Positions 32,660-43,900 of a DNA stretch of 64,000 nucleotides are shown piece by piece (position 1 is the first letter of the stretch; each line of letters starts with the position of its first letter). The translations under genes were made by a program, and so were the position numbers. Location: the NCBI RefSeq assembly GCF_947623445.1, contig NC_135241.1:18168501-18232500 (forward strand), given 5' to 3'. The notes under the pieces were generated by a model. That model was not told where the DNA came from and ran no database searches. It saw only the letters and a list, made by a program, of their open reading frames with translations. The DNA comes from Clavelina lepadiformis. Lineage: Eukaryota > Chordata > Ascidiacea > Aplousobranchia > Clavelinidae.

Positions 32660-33688
32660 CTGCAACAGTTGTAGTTGCTATCAATTTAGCTGGTAACTGT
32701 TCCATACAACCTATTAAATCTGCTTAATTTTGACAGTATTTGTGCTGTGGTTACTGGTCACACTGCACAGTATGACTGTTTTATTCATTAATTTGATTCT
32801 TTGTTTGGTAATTATGGCCGCTGTACTGAATCAAGCTATAGACCAGTCTGCATTTTTATAGAGCTTCCAGGGAAATATGTTCCTTGCACAGAGCTATTGA
32901 ATTCCAGCCTCATCCTTGCAAAATTAGGATAAAATCTCGGCCGTGCAGACTAATTTGCGGCGGTAAAAGAAACTGAAAGTATGGTAGATTATATCTAAGT
33001 CATATCCGCACAATTTTGTTACAAAACCAACTAATAAATTGGCTCACCTCACATTACAAAAATTCATTCAATGTGCAAAGATTGCAGTCTGGGCTATAGA
33101 TAAGGTTTTAAACCTGGTTAAGCTACTGAACCATTTGTTGGATAACATATTTTGACATAATACAAAACATTTTATTTTGTATTTTTTGCCATTAACTGTG
33201 CGGAGCAAAATTTAAGATACTAACCGTTATAATTGTAGCACAATAAAGCACATGTTCGATATGTATTATTGTGTTACAAAGTGCAATATGTATAAAAGAA
33301 GGCCTATTGCAAGGTTGATTAAACATTGCAATAGGTATCTTGTATTTAGTTATCAATTGCTGATATATAATCTGTTAAATAAAAATAACAAGCATTTTCA
33401 AGATTGTTAGTTCAGTTTTAGTTTCAAACTTTTCATACTAGCTACAGCATTTCCAGACCATTGCTGATTTTTGGCAATGCTTTGAAGTTCTATCCTTGTT
33501 TCTATCCTTTGAAGTTCTATCGTTGTATGGTTTTATACATTAGATAAATATATATATATGTACATTTGTATATATCGTATTGTTTATTTGCAGATAGGAT
33601 GTGTGACAAATTGCAATACTACACATGCCCAGTTTCATAGCCTTAAACTAAAGAATGCTATCGTGATTGATCCTATGGTCCGTAAAAC
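32660..33688. other. Intergenic and 5' region of the J-protein gene
   Basis: A (TA)-rich tract at 33548-33560 precedes an acceptor-like TTGTTTATTTGCAG ending at 33593, 95 bp upstream of the J-protein ATG. It could be the end of a 5' UTR intron or a spliced-leader acceptor. No other feature. Confidence 0.4.
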
Positions 33689-34336
33689 ATGCTTTGCTCT
33701 CGATTAGCACCTTTTGCCACAAACGTTTTTAAGAGGCATAACGTACAATTCCCTTCAATAAAATCTTTTCATTGCTCCTCTATCCTCCAATCAGAAGATT
33801 ATTATAAAATATTGGGAATTTCAAGAAATGCAACAACGAAAGAAATTAAACAAGCTTACTTTAAACTTGCTAAAAAGTATCATCCGGATTCCAACACTGG
33901 AAATAAAGGAGCAGCTGCAAAATTCCAGCAGATTTCGCAAGCTTATGAAGTACTTGGAAACAAGGAAAAACGGCAGCAATATGATACGTTTGGTTCAGGC
34001 TCATACTCTCAAGGATCGCAAGGGTTTTCACAAACTTATGGAAATCCATTTGCAAACCAACATCAGCAATGGTCATACCATCAAATGAACAACAAGGAAG
34101 CAGAAGAACTTTTTAAAGAAGTGTTTAAGGGTTTTTCACAGCAATCGTCATTTGGCGGTTTTGGTGCCGGTGGAAGAGGTTTCATGAACACAATGATGTC
34201 ATCAATGCTTCGTGGTTTTGGGAAGTCATTACTGGATGAAATGTCAAAATCACAAGGATCGCCAGGACATTCAGAATATGAAGTAAAAATGGGACCCAAT
34301 GGTATAGAGTTTGTTAAAAAATCATCCAAAAAGTGA
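33689..34336 (+). CDS. Mitochondrial-type J-domain protein, truncated DNAJA3-like (intronless, 215 aa)
   Basis: Hsp70 co-chaperone. Residues 1-30 are basic and hydroxylated without acidic residues ([20 protein letters not shown]), a likely mitochondrial presequence. The J domain spans residues 36-99 with HPD at 65-67 and ends [11 protein letters not shown] Gly/Phe/Gln/Ser-rich region follows (104-165), including [14 protein letters not shown] (137-150), which corresponds to the segment after the J domain in DNAJA3/Tid1 (EELF..IF..FS). The protein then ends: the cysteine-rich zinc-binding domain and C-terminal substrate domains of DNAJA3 are absent. It has no introns, unlike its neighbours, so it may be a shortened retrocopy that stayed open, or a distinct short J protein. 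The poly(A) signal at 34484 is 148 bp after the stop. Confidence 0.9.
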   Translation: MLCSRLAPFATNVFKRHNVQFPSIKSFHCSSILQSEDYYKILGISRNATTKEIKQAYFKLAKKYHPDSNTGNKGAAAKFQQISQAYEVLGNKEKRQQYDTFGSGSYSQGSQGFSQTYGNPFANQHQQWSYHQMNNKEAEELFKEVFKGFSQQSSFGGFGAGGRGFMNTMMSSMLRGFGKSLLDEMSKSQGSPGHSEYEVKMGPNGIEFVKKSSKK

Positions 34337-34483
34337 CAACAGAGCACTGGTCCATTTTCGTTTAATTTTAAAGCATGCAAATGCAAACCACAAAATTATG
34401 TAGTTTACACAGTGTTTATTTTTAAATGTATAGATACAATTTTGATGATAAAGAGTATCTTTAGTTTTTCTTGCTAGTTTTAT

Positions 34484-34489
34484 AATAAA
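34484..34489 (+). terminator. Poly(A) signal of the J-protein gene
   Basis: AATAAA 148 bp downstream of the stop codon on the same strand. Confidence 0.6.
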
Positions 34490-34677
34490 CAGCATACAAA
34501 TTGTTACTATATAATTTCTCCACCATACGTTCAATTTCTTTTTGAAGTGAAAAATATTTTTCTGCAAACCTTCAATGTTTTTGAAATTTCATTTATGATA
34601 TTAAGTTTTTCTTTGGAGTTTTCCAAATTTATATAATATAAGGTTTTGAACTAAATATCCTGCTGAGGTCTATAATG

Positions 34678-34770
34678 CAGGGTTGTGTAGTCGGAGTTGA
34701 AAAAATTTTGAGTCAGTGAAGTCGAAGTCTATTGAATTGTCCTGACTCCAACTGATCATGACCATTAACA
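34678..34770 (+). repeat. hAT-like element fragment
   Basis: CAGGGTTGTGTAGTCGGAGTTG followed by degenerate GACTCC/GAAGTCG motifs. This resembles the family whose other end is seen at 53150-53275. No partner end or duplication is close by. Confidence 0.45.
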
Positions 34771-34980
34771 TGACCACTCAATTAATCCAGACCACATTGC
34801 AATATAGCTGGCACTAAACAATTATTTGAACCACGCCTTACTACTATCACATAAAATCCGCAAATTCTGTTGTAGCAATTGGCAAATCATACCTAATTAA
34901 TTGCAGATCCGCTGTGAGCATGTAGGACCGTCTTCTAACCATTGTTTGTGTGTGCGCTTGCCCAGGTTAGCACAAGTCGT

Positions 34981-35283
34981 ATGCATAATGTGAATGAAGC
35001 TACTGTGATAACTTCTTATATTCAACACTTCTGGTCATGGTCCAAGAAGCACAATAATGGAGACGTTTTTAAGGCAAAGGTAAAAGATCTTTCAATCAAG
35101 GAAAGAATTGCGCTTATTAAGCATAGTGAAATGTTAACCGTTGCATTAAGACAGAAAATTATCAAACATCTGTTCAGGAGGCGTCAAACACCAAAAAATG
35201 CAATAACATCTTTGTTTGTTTTATTATACAGTGAATTTACTAAAAGACTGATTACTCGAAAAATCCTCCATGGGGCTCTCTGA
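34981..35283 (+). CDS. Possible small gene or last exon, 100 aa, unidentified
   Basis: The ORF from the ATG at 34981 encodes 100 residues, mainly predicted helix and basic (for example KKHNNGDVFKAKVKDLSI, then KERIALIKHSEMLTVALR). A good acceptor with a branch-point-like TTCTAAC and TGCGCTTGCCCAG ends at 34965, 15 bp before the ATG. AATAAA follows at 35375, about 90 bp after the stop. It is on the same strand as the J-protein gene, about 0.5 kb behind its poly(A) signal. I do not recognise the family. It could be the terminal exon of a gene, a spliced-leader-accepting single-exon gene, or chance. Confidence 0.33.
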   Translation: MHNVNEATVITSYIQHFWSWSKKHNNGDVFKAKVKDLSIKERIALIKHSEMLTVALRQKIIKHLFRRRQTPKNAITSLFVLLYSEFTKRLITRKILHGAL

Positions 35284-35374
35284 AATTTTACATGTTAATC
35301 TAGTATGCTTTGGACTACCATTCCATAAAATGCCATCAAATAACCATGATTCAAACTTTTTTACAAAGGTGGAA

Positions 35375-35380
35375 AATAAA
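35375..35380 (+). terminator. Poly(A) signal
   Basis: AATAAA about 90 bp after the stop of the 100-residue ORF. Confidence 0.35.
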
Positions 35381-35483
35381 CACTAGAATTTTTGGTCTAA
35401 AAAACCCAGTTTTAGCTGTTTTCAAGCTAATTTTTAGCGTAATTCTGCACACGACTTGGGACATTGAAGCTCGCCAACTGCTA

Positions 35484-36358
35484 GGGTACTTCCCAGGCTA
35501 GAAAACAACTCCAACCATGCGGCATTCTGATTGGTCTAAACATGTTTTTTAAAGCCCTACGTAGGACGTCTGACAAATTTATAAAGATCTTAGTTTTAGG
35601 TGTTGGACGCCTCCTTAAGCCAATGTAGAAGTGATTAATCGTTTGTCGCATTTTTTCGGCATGTTGCTAAAAAAAACTTGATTATCACCTGTAAAAAAAA
35701 GCATGGCACCAAAAAAAGAGGAGTCAAAGAATTTTGATTCGAATCCACACAATAATAAGTACCATAAATATCAACAGTAGTTCGCGTGAAAATTTTTTAC
35801 TTCGTACGTGGTATATTTAGCAATGCTACAGTAACGTATGGTTTATTTTTCAGTTACAACTCTGGGAGCTAAATCATGCAGGCCTAACTTTGTTGCAGGA
35901 AAATGAAAAGAAAATATACTCTCATGATGATGATATTTTTACCATCTCGGGACCAAATTAACTTTTAGCAGCAGTAAAAATCTAATATCTAGGAAATATG
36001 ATTACTCTGGATGGCTATAAAGGATTTTTGTAAAATTACAACTAGAAGCTTTACCTACCCTATCTTTCTTAAAGCATGCATTTGAATGTTTACCGCCAAA
36101 CAACAAATTTTAATCCATTAAATGCTTATTATGAAAAAGTTTTGCATTAAAACTTTTATTTGTTAATCAATAGTTTAACTAATAGCTGCCGATAAGTTAT
36201 CAAATGGGTAGTACATTGGTATTGCTAAAATTGCTGACGGGCCGCTTAATGCCTAAAAAAGAAAGATTTCTCTGATTCTGACCTAGGGCTTTGAAAACAT
36301 GTTTAGACCAATCAGAGGACAGCATAGTTGGTGTTGTTTTTTAGCCTGGGAATTCCCC
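35484..36358. mobile_element. 875-bp element with about 80-bp terminal inverted repeats and TA flanks
   Basis: The left end GGGTACTTCCCAGGCTAG continues through AACAACTCCAACCATG and GATTGGTCTAAACATG. The right end on the minus strand reads GGGGAATTCCCAGGCTAA, then AACAACACCAACTATG and GATTGGTCTAAACATG. Both ends are flanked by TA (35482-35483 and 36359-36360), as for Tc1/mariner-type insertions. The interior has no transposase ORF, so it is non-autonomous. Confidence 0.82.
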
Positions 36359-36360
36359 TA

Positions 36361-37636
36361 GCATTTGTCGCGTTTTGAATTTTTTAGTCGCTTGCAGAAT
36401 GTAGATAAAAAGTGATACCATAAAAATTTATGAAATATGTATTTTTAGTCACAAAAATACACATTTGACTTTAGGTTTTTGTACCTTGTGCTTGAGATAT
36501 ATCACGAAATTCATATTTTAGTATGAGGTAGCATCAAGCACGCGTAATTTACATGCAAAATTTTAGCAAGCCGCATGTGGAATTTTTCGAGTAGCCTAAT
36601 CGCATTTTTGGCAATATTAAAGTATAAAAAAAAAAAAACTAATTGTAGAATGCTAGCCGTAAGCTGGTTCCCCCGCCTACCACTTACGTTGTTCATTTTA
36701 AACTGCGGCCTCACCACCTTAAAAGGTTACATGTATGTGGGTCGTTTTTTAATTGTGATGTACTGAATTGCTTCAGAATCATAATTAGAAATTACAAAAT
36801 TGCCTTGACATGGCTCGAGTCAATATCTGAAATGACTCGAGTGAGTTCCTTTTGATTTCGTTCGGTCATCACAGTAAAACGACTCTCTATTTATTGGTCC
36901 GAAAACATTAAAGCTTAACTTAAAACAAATTTATTAGTATACGAACGCATCAATGAATACAAATAGTAAATTTTGTAATAAACCTAAACTTCTCCGGTTG
37001 ACAGAAATGATATTTGTGCTTTCTGTTTGGTTTCGTTTTAAATATCAACTGACTCGAGTCTTATTTACTGAAAAAATTGACTCGACTCGAATCACCTATA
37101 TACTAAAACTTTTGCTGACCAGTGTTCGTCTTTATTTAAGGCCTACACCCTATCTCATTGAACTTGTGCCTGTAAAAACTTTGAAATATTTAGTTCTGGT
37201 CTCTTATGTGCAAATAAACTGCATTTGCATTGGACTCAAAAGAAAATGTTTTCAACCACATTTTAATAATTTATTTCAATAAAATCAAAGTTTCATATAA
37301 CTAAAATTATTAAGCTTACTCAATAGGATAGGCTGTACTAAAAACACATTAAGTTATTAAAATTAGGAAAGGATACATGAGCATAAATAAATCGCAAAAA
37401 AAAACACGGAATAGTTTGTGAAACATCGAAAAACGTTCACTCACCGACATTCCGACAAACATGCAAATCTTTAAATAGTAGGCATAAAAACGCTAAAAAA
37501 GTATATAAGTTAATAGAAAAGCAAGGTTTGACCACAAAACAAAACTTTAATTGCGTTTGGGTTATCATCATAAAATAATGGCACTACATTTTGCAATATA
37601 GTAGTTATAGTATATAGTTTGCTTATATAGTTTGCT
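36361..37636. other. Intergenic, with GACTCGAGT-type repeat remnants
   Basis: Several ACTCGAGT/GACTCGACTCG motifs at 36810-36845 and 37050-37095 suggest a degraded copy of the family seen at 53150-53275. A poly-A tract sits at 36625-36640. No gene is supported. Confidence 0.45.
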
Positions 37637-40600
37637 TTAACAAAAATTGCAGGTTTTCTTGCAGTAGTCTTCCATAAAAGAATAGCCAAGAAAGTCTCGG
37701 TTGTTACATTGATCTTTGAGAATGTTACAAACATTTTCTGTTCCTGGTGCATCAAAGCAGGCTTGCACAGCTGTAAGAAGCAAGCAGGATGATTATAACA
37801 GGATTAGGATATAGGACTTAAAGGTTGGCTTAAAGTGCGTTGATTTCACTATACCCGTGCAATTTAAATGTTGGCCTACTCTTTAGCAATTTGATGATTA
37901 ATTATTATCAATGTGTTAGTTAACTTGTTTAGTTATAGTAAATACTAAATAGTAAAGTTACTTACGCTCAATTCCTCGTTGACAGCAAGTCAGTTTACAT
38001 TGATTTGCAAACGGGCTTGTGCAGATGTCACCTATGGATTTACAGTCTGTTCTTTGGTTTTGTAAGTTTTTGCATGGTGAGTAGTCGCGGGTGCCTAATA
38101 CAACAGAAAAGTCAGCAATGCAATTCGCTTCTATCCAATCATATACGAACAAGCTATTCCACGTCGTATCGCATGCTCGGCTTACACAAATCGGCAGCTC
38201 TTTCTCCCAAGGCGGCCCGGATCCACTGCTCAACATGTGCAACTTTTGTGTAAACTCCGTAATAACCAGCTCTACCGCAACCTTTGCCAAAGAAGGTAAT
38301 ACCAGCGACGTACCATTCACAAGAATCTTTTCTTTGGCACATTAAAGGGCCGCCACCGTCGCCTGATAATAAAATCTCGTTGACTTTATGCTATTTAATT
38401 ACTGCACCTCCATACTTTTAGGAAAATCTTTTTATTAGTTCATAAACCAATTCTATGTCAAAAATCAAGTTATCCCGACGCTGGGCGCTTACCGTTGCAA
38501 GTGTCTTTGCCTCCGTTTTCGTAACCTGCGCACAGCATACTTGCTGAGTCGACGGATGTTGGAAGGAATCGGGCAAACTCTTCAGCGTAGGAACGGACAC
38601 AGTTATCCATATTCGCTATCGGAAGATCAACTTCTTGGAGCAAGCGACTAGGCGGAGCGTTCAGTACATTTTCTAAAAATAAAAGTAAACTTTTTCGTGA
38701 AAATCCTATCGTAGCAAGGTTTGGTCCTTCTTTTGGACTAGTTTTCTTCATGAAACATTATAGTCGTGACAGGAAGCTCACCGGTAGCGCCAAAACCGGT
38801 AGCCCAGCATTTGTCTCCCTCCTGTGGTTGTTCTCCGCAAGGCAAGCAAATTTGGTTGACGGTGTCATCGAAAGCGACTGGTTCGGCCAATTCAAGCAGA
38901 GCGACGTTGTCAGCTGGATGCACGATAGCCTGTGGAAATGTAACGAATATGTTTTTTGCCTGATGGTTTTAGGGTGTCGTAGTTTAAGTATTGGGCTATT
39001 GAATCATTGACAACCTACCCTGATCACTTTGCGATCGACACGTCGGGAAGAGTCCAAGAATTTAAGAAAGGCGTTGCGTACATGCCCCATATGAGCCATA
39101 ATTTCGGTAGCTTGAAGGTCACTGCCAGTATAATAACATTGGTAAAATCCATTTATCGGATTGCTGCTGTCTTCTCAGCAGATTGATGTGTGATTACTTT
39201 GGAAAAAATTAACTATATTTAATAAATGGTATAACTAGTACTTACCCCAAGCACGATTTTGATGTCAGAACAAATCTATCAGTCAAAAGGGTTCCTCCGC
39301 AAATGTGTTGTTTGGCGTGGGAAAGTTGCACCTGTGCCGCAAAACAAATTAACAAACTGATACTTACAACTTAACGCATGTTGTTATAATCTCTAAGTTA
39401 TTTATAATCTCATAATCTCACATGTTGCTTTCAATGAGCATTACAAAGAAATACGTGAGCGCAGTTATTCTACCAAATGAAGAGAACGTGAGCTTATTTG
39501 CATTTAAAATTGAGATTTAAATATAATATTAATTATAATGTAATATAAGGTTAATAAGGTAATGTAATATTTGCAAATTTTGCCAACAATAGCAACAACA
39601 TCGAGGATAACATTCGCCTGTTCGCTCGGCGTGATAAAATGTAAGATTTGTTAATATACTTTTATCAGCTGCGACACCAGTAATTGTTTTATTTACGAAA
39701 AACACTCACCATCCAAGGCCAGGCAGAAATGCTGGCGGCAATTCCTTGCAAAATACGTGGCTCCGGTGTCGATGGAGAAAGATGCTTTCGGATAGACGCC
39801 GTTATCCCGCATGTACCTGTGAAGTAGTTTTCAAATTAAGGTATCGTCTAACTTTTCGCTTATACAACGCCAACAAAACGTGTAGCCTGCACCCATACCG
39901 TTTCGAACTTGGCAGCATTCTTTGCTTTTGTAATAATTCATAACACCACCTTCCGGCTTTTCGCATGATTGTTGTTGGCATGAATAGGACCCGATTTCGT
40001 TGATGCAAACATCAGAAAATGGGAGTATGCAGGGATTTGGGCCTTCAGTACACTCGTCGATGTCTGCATATATCGGAAAAAATAAAGTTCAGATTTCTCG
40101 TTTTCAACGGGTTATGCTGTAGAGGAAAAGGAAGCAATTTCGGAGATATAGAGTTTTGTTCTTACTCACCAAGGCATGTTTTTCTGTCTCTGTCAAGACG
40201 ATAACCCTTGGAACAAGCGCAAACAACGTCACCGTGCATAGATATACTGCAAAGGTCGCTGCACCCGCCGTTGTTTATTTCGCATAAGTCTAAAAAATAC
40301 AGATGTTTTTAAAATATTATCTAACGTCAACCGTTTACCAAGACATATAATTGTCGTAGGTTTATCTATTTGCCATAAACTATTTGTGCTTTAGCTTTTT
40401 TTTACTAGCCTTGCTAGTGAACTGAATAATAAATATATGCTTACCAACGCATGTCTTTCCATCACTGCTAAGCCCAAATCCTTTTTCGCAACCGCAAACG
40501 GCCTGGCCCGCTTCGGAAGAACAGATTTGGTTACATCCTCCGTTGTTTACGCGGCACGCATCTGCGTAAAACACGAACGCAGTGTAAAACGTTTTGAGCT

Positions 40601-40925
40601 GTTTCCACTGTGGTATTTTGGAAGGTTAAAAAAGTATGCTAATACTTTTACCTTCACATGTTCCACATGTAAAAGGGCAGTAAATCTCCAAGGGTGGACT
40701 AGAAGCACAATCTGTCAAGGAAAATTGACTGCACCATGCGTAGTTGTCCTCGCAAATTTCTAAACAGAAAATACGTCAAATTTGGATGATTCAGCAAACA
40801 GAGAGAATATAGATTAACTACGCTGAAGAGTATTTGATTTTTAACGAAAATCCGTGCTCGCATATATACTTCATTCACTTACGTGCTCCCGCCATGGTTG
40901 CAAGGCACACCATCAAGGAACCCAT
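37637..40925 (-). CDS. Secreted ShKT-EGF3-serine protease homologue-ShKT2 protein, catalytic triad lost (13 exons, 538 aa)
   Basis: Exons: 40883-40925, 40652-40759, 40445-40561, 40170-40289, 39899-40063, 39710-39816, 39246-39331, 39019-39121, 38782-38929, 38493-38672, 38186-38362, 37966-38094 and 37637-37770. All frames join. Order: signal peptide (MGSLMVCLATMAGA); ShKT domain (residues 17-49); two EGF-like domains (about 51-129); a calcium-binding-type EGF (starts DIDEC at 130); a linker with Cys187; activation site R205-ILQG; chymotrypsin-fold domain (206 to about 440); then two C-terminal ShKT domains, the last ending KKTCNFC. In the S1 fold, TAAHC is TSKSC (Ser246 for His57), the catalytic Asp position is Asn291 (ADNVALLEL), and GDSGGP is GDGGGP (Gly395 for Ser195). 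Structural disulfides and the specificity Asp189 equivalent (GKDTC) remain. It should be a non-proteolytic binding or regulatory protein. An acceptor-like TATCTCTTTTCTAG lies 17 bp before the ATG. Confidence 0.93.
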
Positions 40926-40942
40926 AATAAATATACCGTTTC

Positions 40943-43900
40943 TAGAAAAGAGATAGAGAGATTTTTTAGATAAATTGCTACTGGTAGCAAGCCTTTACAA
41001 CAAGCTTTACAAACTTCTAACGAAACACAATGCTTTACCTCATATTTCTGTTCAGCTTAGGATACTCAATTTTTATCAGAAATTTAAAATATTTTTGTCG
41101 TTTTTTTCAAACGTTCAGCTTAGTACGATCTCTTGTTTTCTGCTCAGATCTATTTTTTGTCTTCTTCGACTTTCTTTGTCGGCGAGTTTGTAATGATTTG
41201 GTCAGCCGACACGCTGAGTTTTATAGCTGTCCACTTCCTGGGTGTGAAAGTTGGTCGATTCCAAATAAGGGGAAAATTACGTCATCATTTACGGGGAATA
41301 TTCCATTATTGACAAATGATATCAAACTTTCGACGTACGGCGTTTCTCAGCAAAGTTAATAGGAGTTCAGCAATACCGGACGTGACGCAGTCACTTACTA
41401 GTAATTTGTCATATCATGCATGCTGAAAATCTAGTGTTTTCTAAATCGCGTTGAGTAGCACAGCCTGAAAGATTTCTTTTTTCGTTAGCTGATTAATCTG
41501 TATTTTAGTAAACCACTGTCGAAATTATCCCTGTATTTCCAGGAAGCTTCATCATGTAGTTGGAATGTAATTAAAATCCTGGAAAACAACATCCTGAGAA
41601 ATCCTTTTATCACGAAAACAGCGTGAGTTTTCGAAACTAATTAACAAAGCCTGCAACGTGTGGAGTTTTATACTTTTTACAGTTTTTAGTGTTGTTTTTG
41701 ATGGTGAATTATTTCTGTGCGTTTATTTGGTTTGGATGTAAAGAACTGCTGATCCAGAAGAAATGCCTTAATCAACATTTTATGGCTTAATGCTTTAATT
41801 AGTTTTCAAAACTTTCTCACGCTGCCCAAAACTGAAGGGCCACGAATTAGACAAACCCAAAGAAGGCTTACAGAAAATCCAAAACTTTGGATTTTCTTAA
41901 CTGCAAATGTTAAAGGCGCATATACAGTATCATGTACAACGGGTCATTTTGAATTGTGTAATGTGTATGGTTCAAAAGTGCATACTTTTAAAAGGATTCG
42001 CTCAAAATGCGAAACAACGTGTAAACTTTATTTCAAGTATGATAAGAAATGTTGGCTGAAATTTCTAAAAATTCCAATTAGTTCTTATGATTTTGGAACA
42101 TTTTTGCAATCCACACGATCTCGGTTATAAATATAAGGGACGGTACGTGGAGAATGCATTAAGCTATTACAAAGTATAAGATAATTAAGTTGCTCTTACA
42201 GGCTGAAAGTCGAAACCATTAAGACGGGATATAAATAGGTGAAAGAACATTAATTCTAATTGGAAATCACCAAGGGCGGGAAGTCATAGGCAATTATCGA
42301 AAAACAAAAATGTTTGTAACGTCATTTACGATCTTTGTGAACATGAATCAAAACATGTTTTTCATTTTCAAATCTAATTCGTGACAAATTCTTGATTCTT
42401 GTATTGTGTATTTCTACGCAATTGTGAAACTATTAAGACATTTACGATAACAAAGTTTCGGGAGAATAAAATGCAGTGTCACATGTTGTATCGAATTAAT
42501 GAGTTGTGCTACGATTAAAAGTGATATATTTCACAATGCGATACTTCCGGCGAGACATTCCCAACGTCATAAAGACCCCCTAAGTAATACATTTCTCGGG
42601 CATTTTATTTTATTTTATGTCATGTCATTAAAAAGTTAGTATAAAGTGTTAGCTTCGATACGAAATATTTCTGGAAATGTTCGATTCCTATAAATAATAA
42701 TCAGGCATTAGCAATGTCTCCTGTTTCACGTCTAAAACAGAATAAACTCAGGTCATGCTGCCTGATGTCATTATTAACCACATATTTAAAAGAAAGCAAT
42801 CAAAAGTTTGAGTGTACCTTGTGCAAAAAGGACCTTTGGCCAAAATCCGATTTCTATATTCGGAGATTTGCAACAAGTCTGATTAGGTTGATCGGTTATA
42901 ATCGTTACGGAATCGCATAAGGTATGCTCATTCTTTGATCTCAGGATGCAAAACAACGATCATGTTTTATTGGATGAAGGAAGTGACTACCGCAATCGTA
43001 TTTCATCCCAGCTTTTAAATGAATTGTGATTGAAACTGCTTTATGTGTACATGTGCCTATACAATGGAAATATGATGACTATCCAGTCAACCACGTGGAT
43101 ACTGTTGAATGTTGTTTTAGTGCCATTTTGATTGGGCTATATTTATATTTGCACTTGAAGCCACACCTAGGTTCAATTAATTAACAATTGCAAGGTTGTA
43201 ATATTAAATGTTATTGTGGTAAAAATCACTCGTTACAAGGTTAACTTACATCACCACTTTCGTAAAATAATAGATACTTTACAAACATCCTCTCACTACT
43301 GAAGAGACGGTGCAAGTTGTACGCAGAACTCTTTGACGCTCGATTCAGATAAATCTGGCTGAAAAGGGAGATTTTAGATGAGAAAAGCACTTATAATTGG
43401 GGAACTTACCAGCGCTGGCAAAAGCAAAATAATTTCGGGAAATGAGAAGATAAAAAGAATTCAAACATATTACAAAAACATTGCACCCGTTTTAAGGACT
43501 CCTTTATGTATGACCTTGCAATGCCAAAAGTAGTTTCAAAACGTTTATTTTTTAGAGTGTTTCCACACTATATGCTACTGCAAGACAAACAAGAAAACTC
43601 AAACTGTCGTTATTTCATCACCGTAACAACACATTTGACGAATGCTCAATGATCTCATCGCACGTTAAAAAGATTGTCTGTCTAATATGAAAATTATTTC
43701 CCAACGCGAGCATGCCGCATCCTGTGTTGCAATAGGTTATTATCGTGTCCTTAATTGGTGGTTGATAAAGCTAGGAATGTTTGCAGAAATGGTTAAGCAG
43801 TTGTAGTTAAGCTTATATGAATATGTTTCCTCTCCTTTCTCGCATAAAGGCTTTCAATGGACAAAACGTGATGGCGAGCTTTCCATGAGTATAATTTTCA

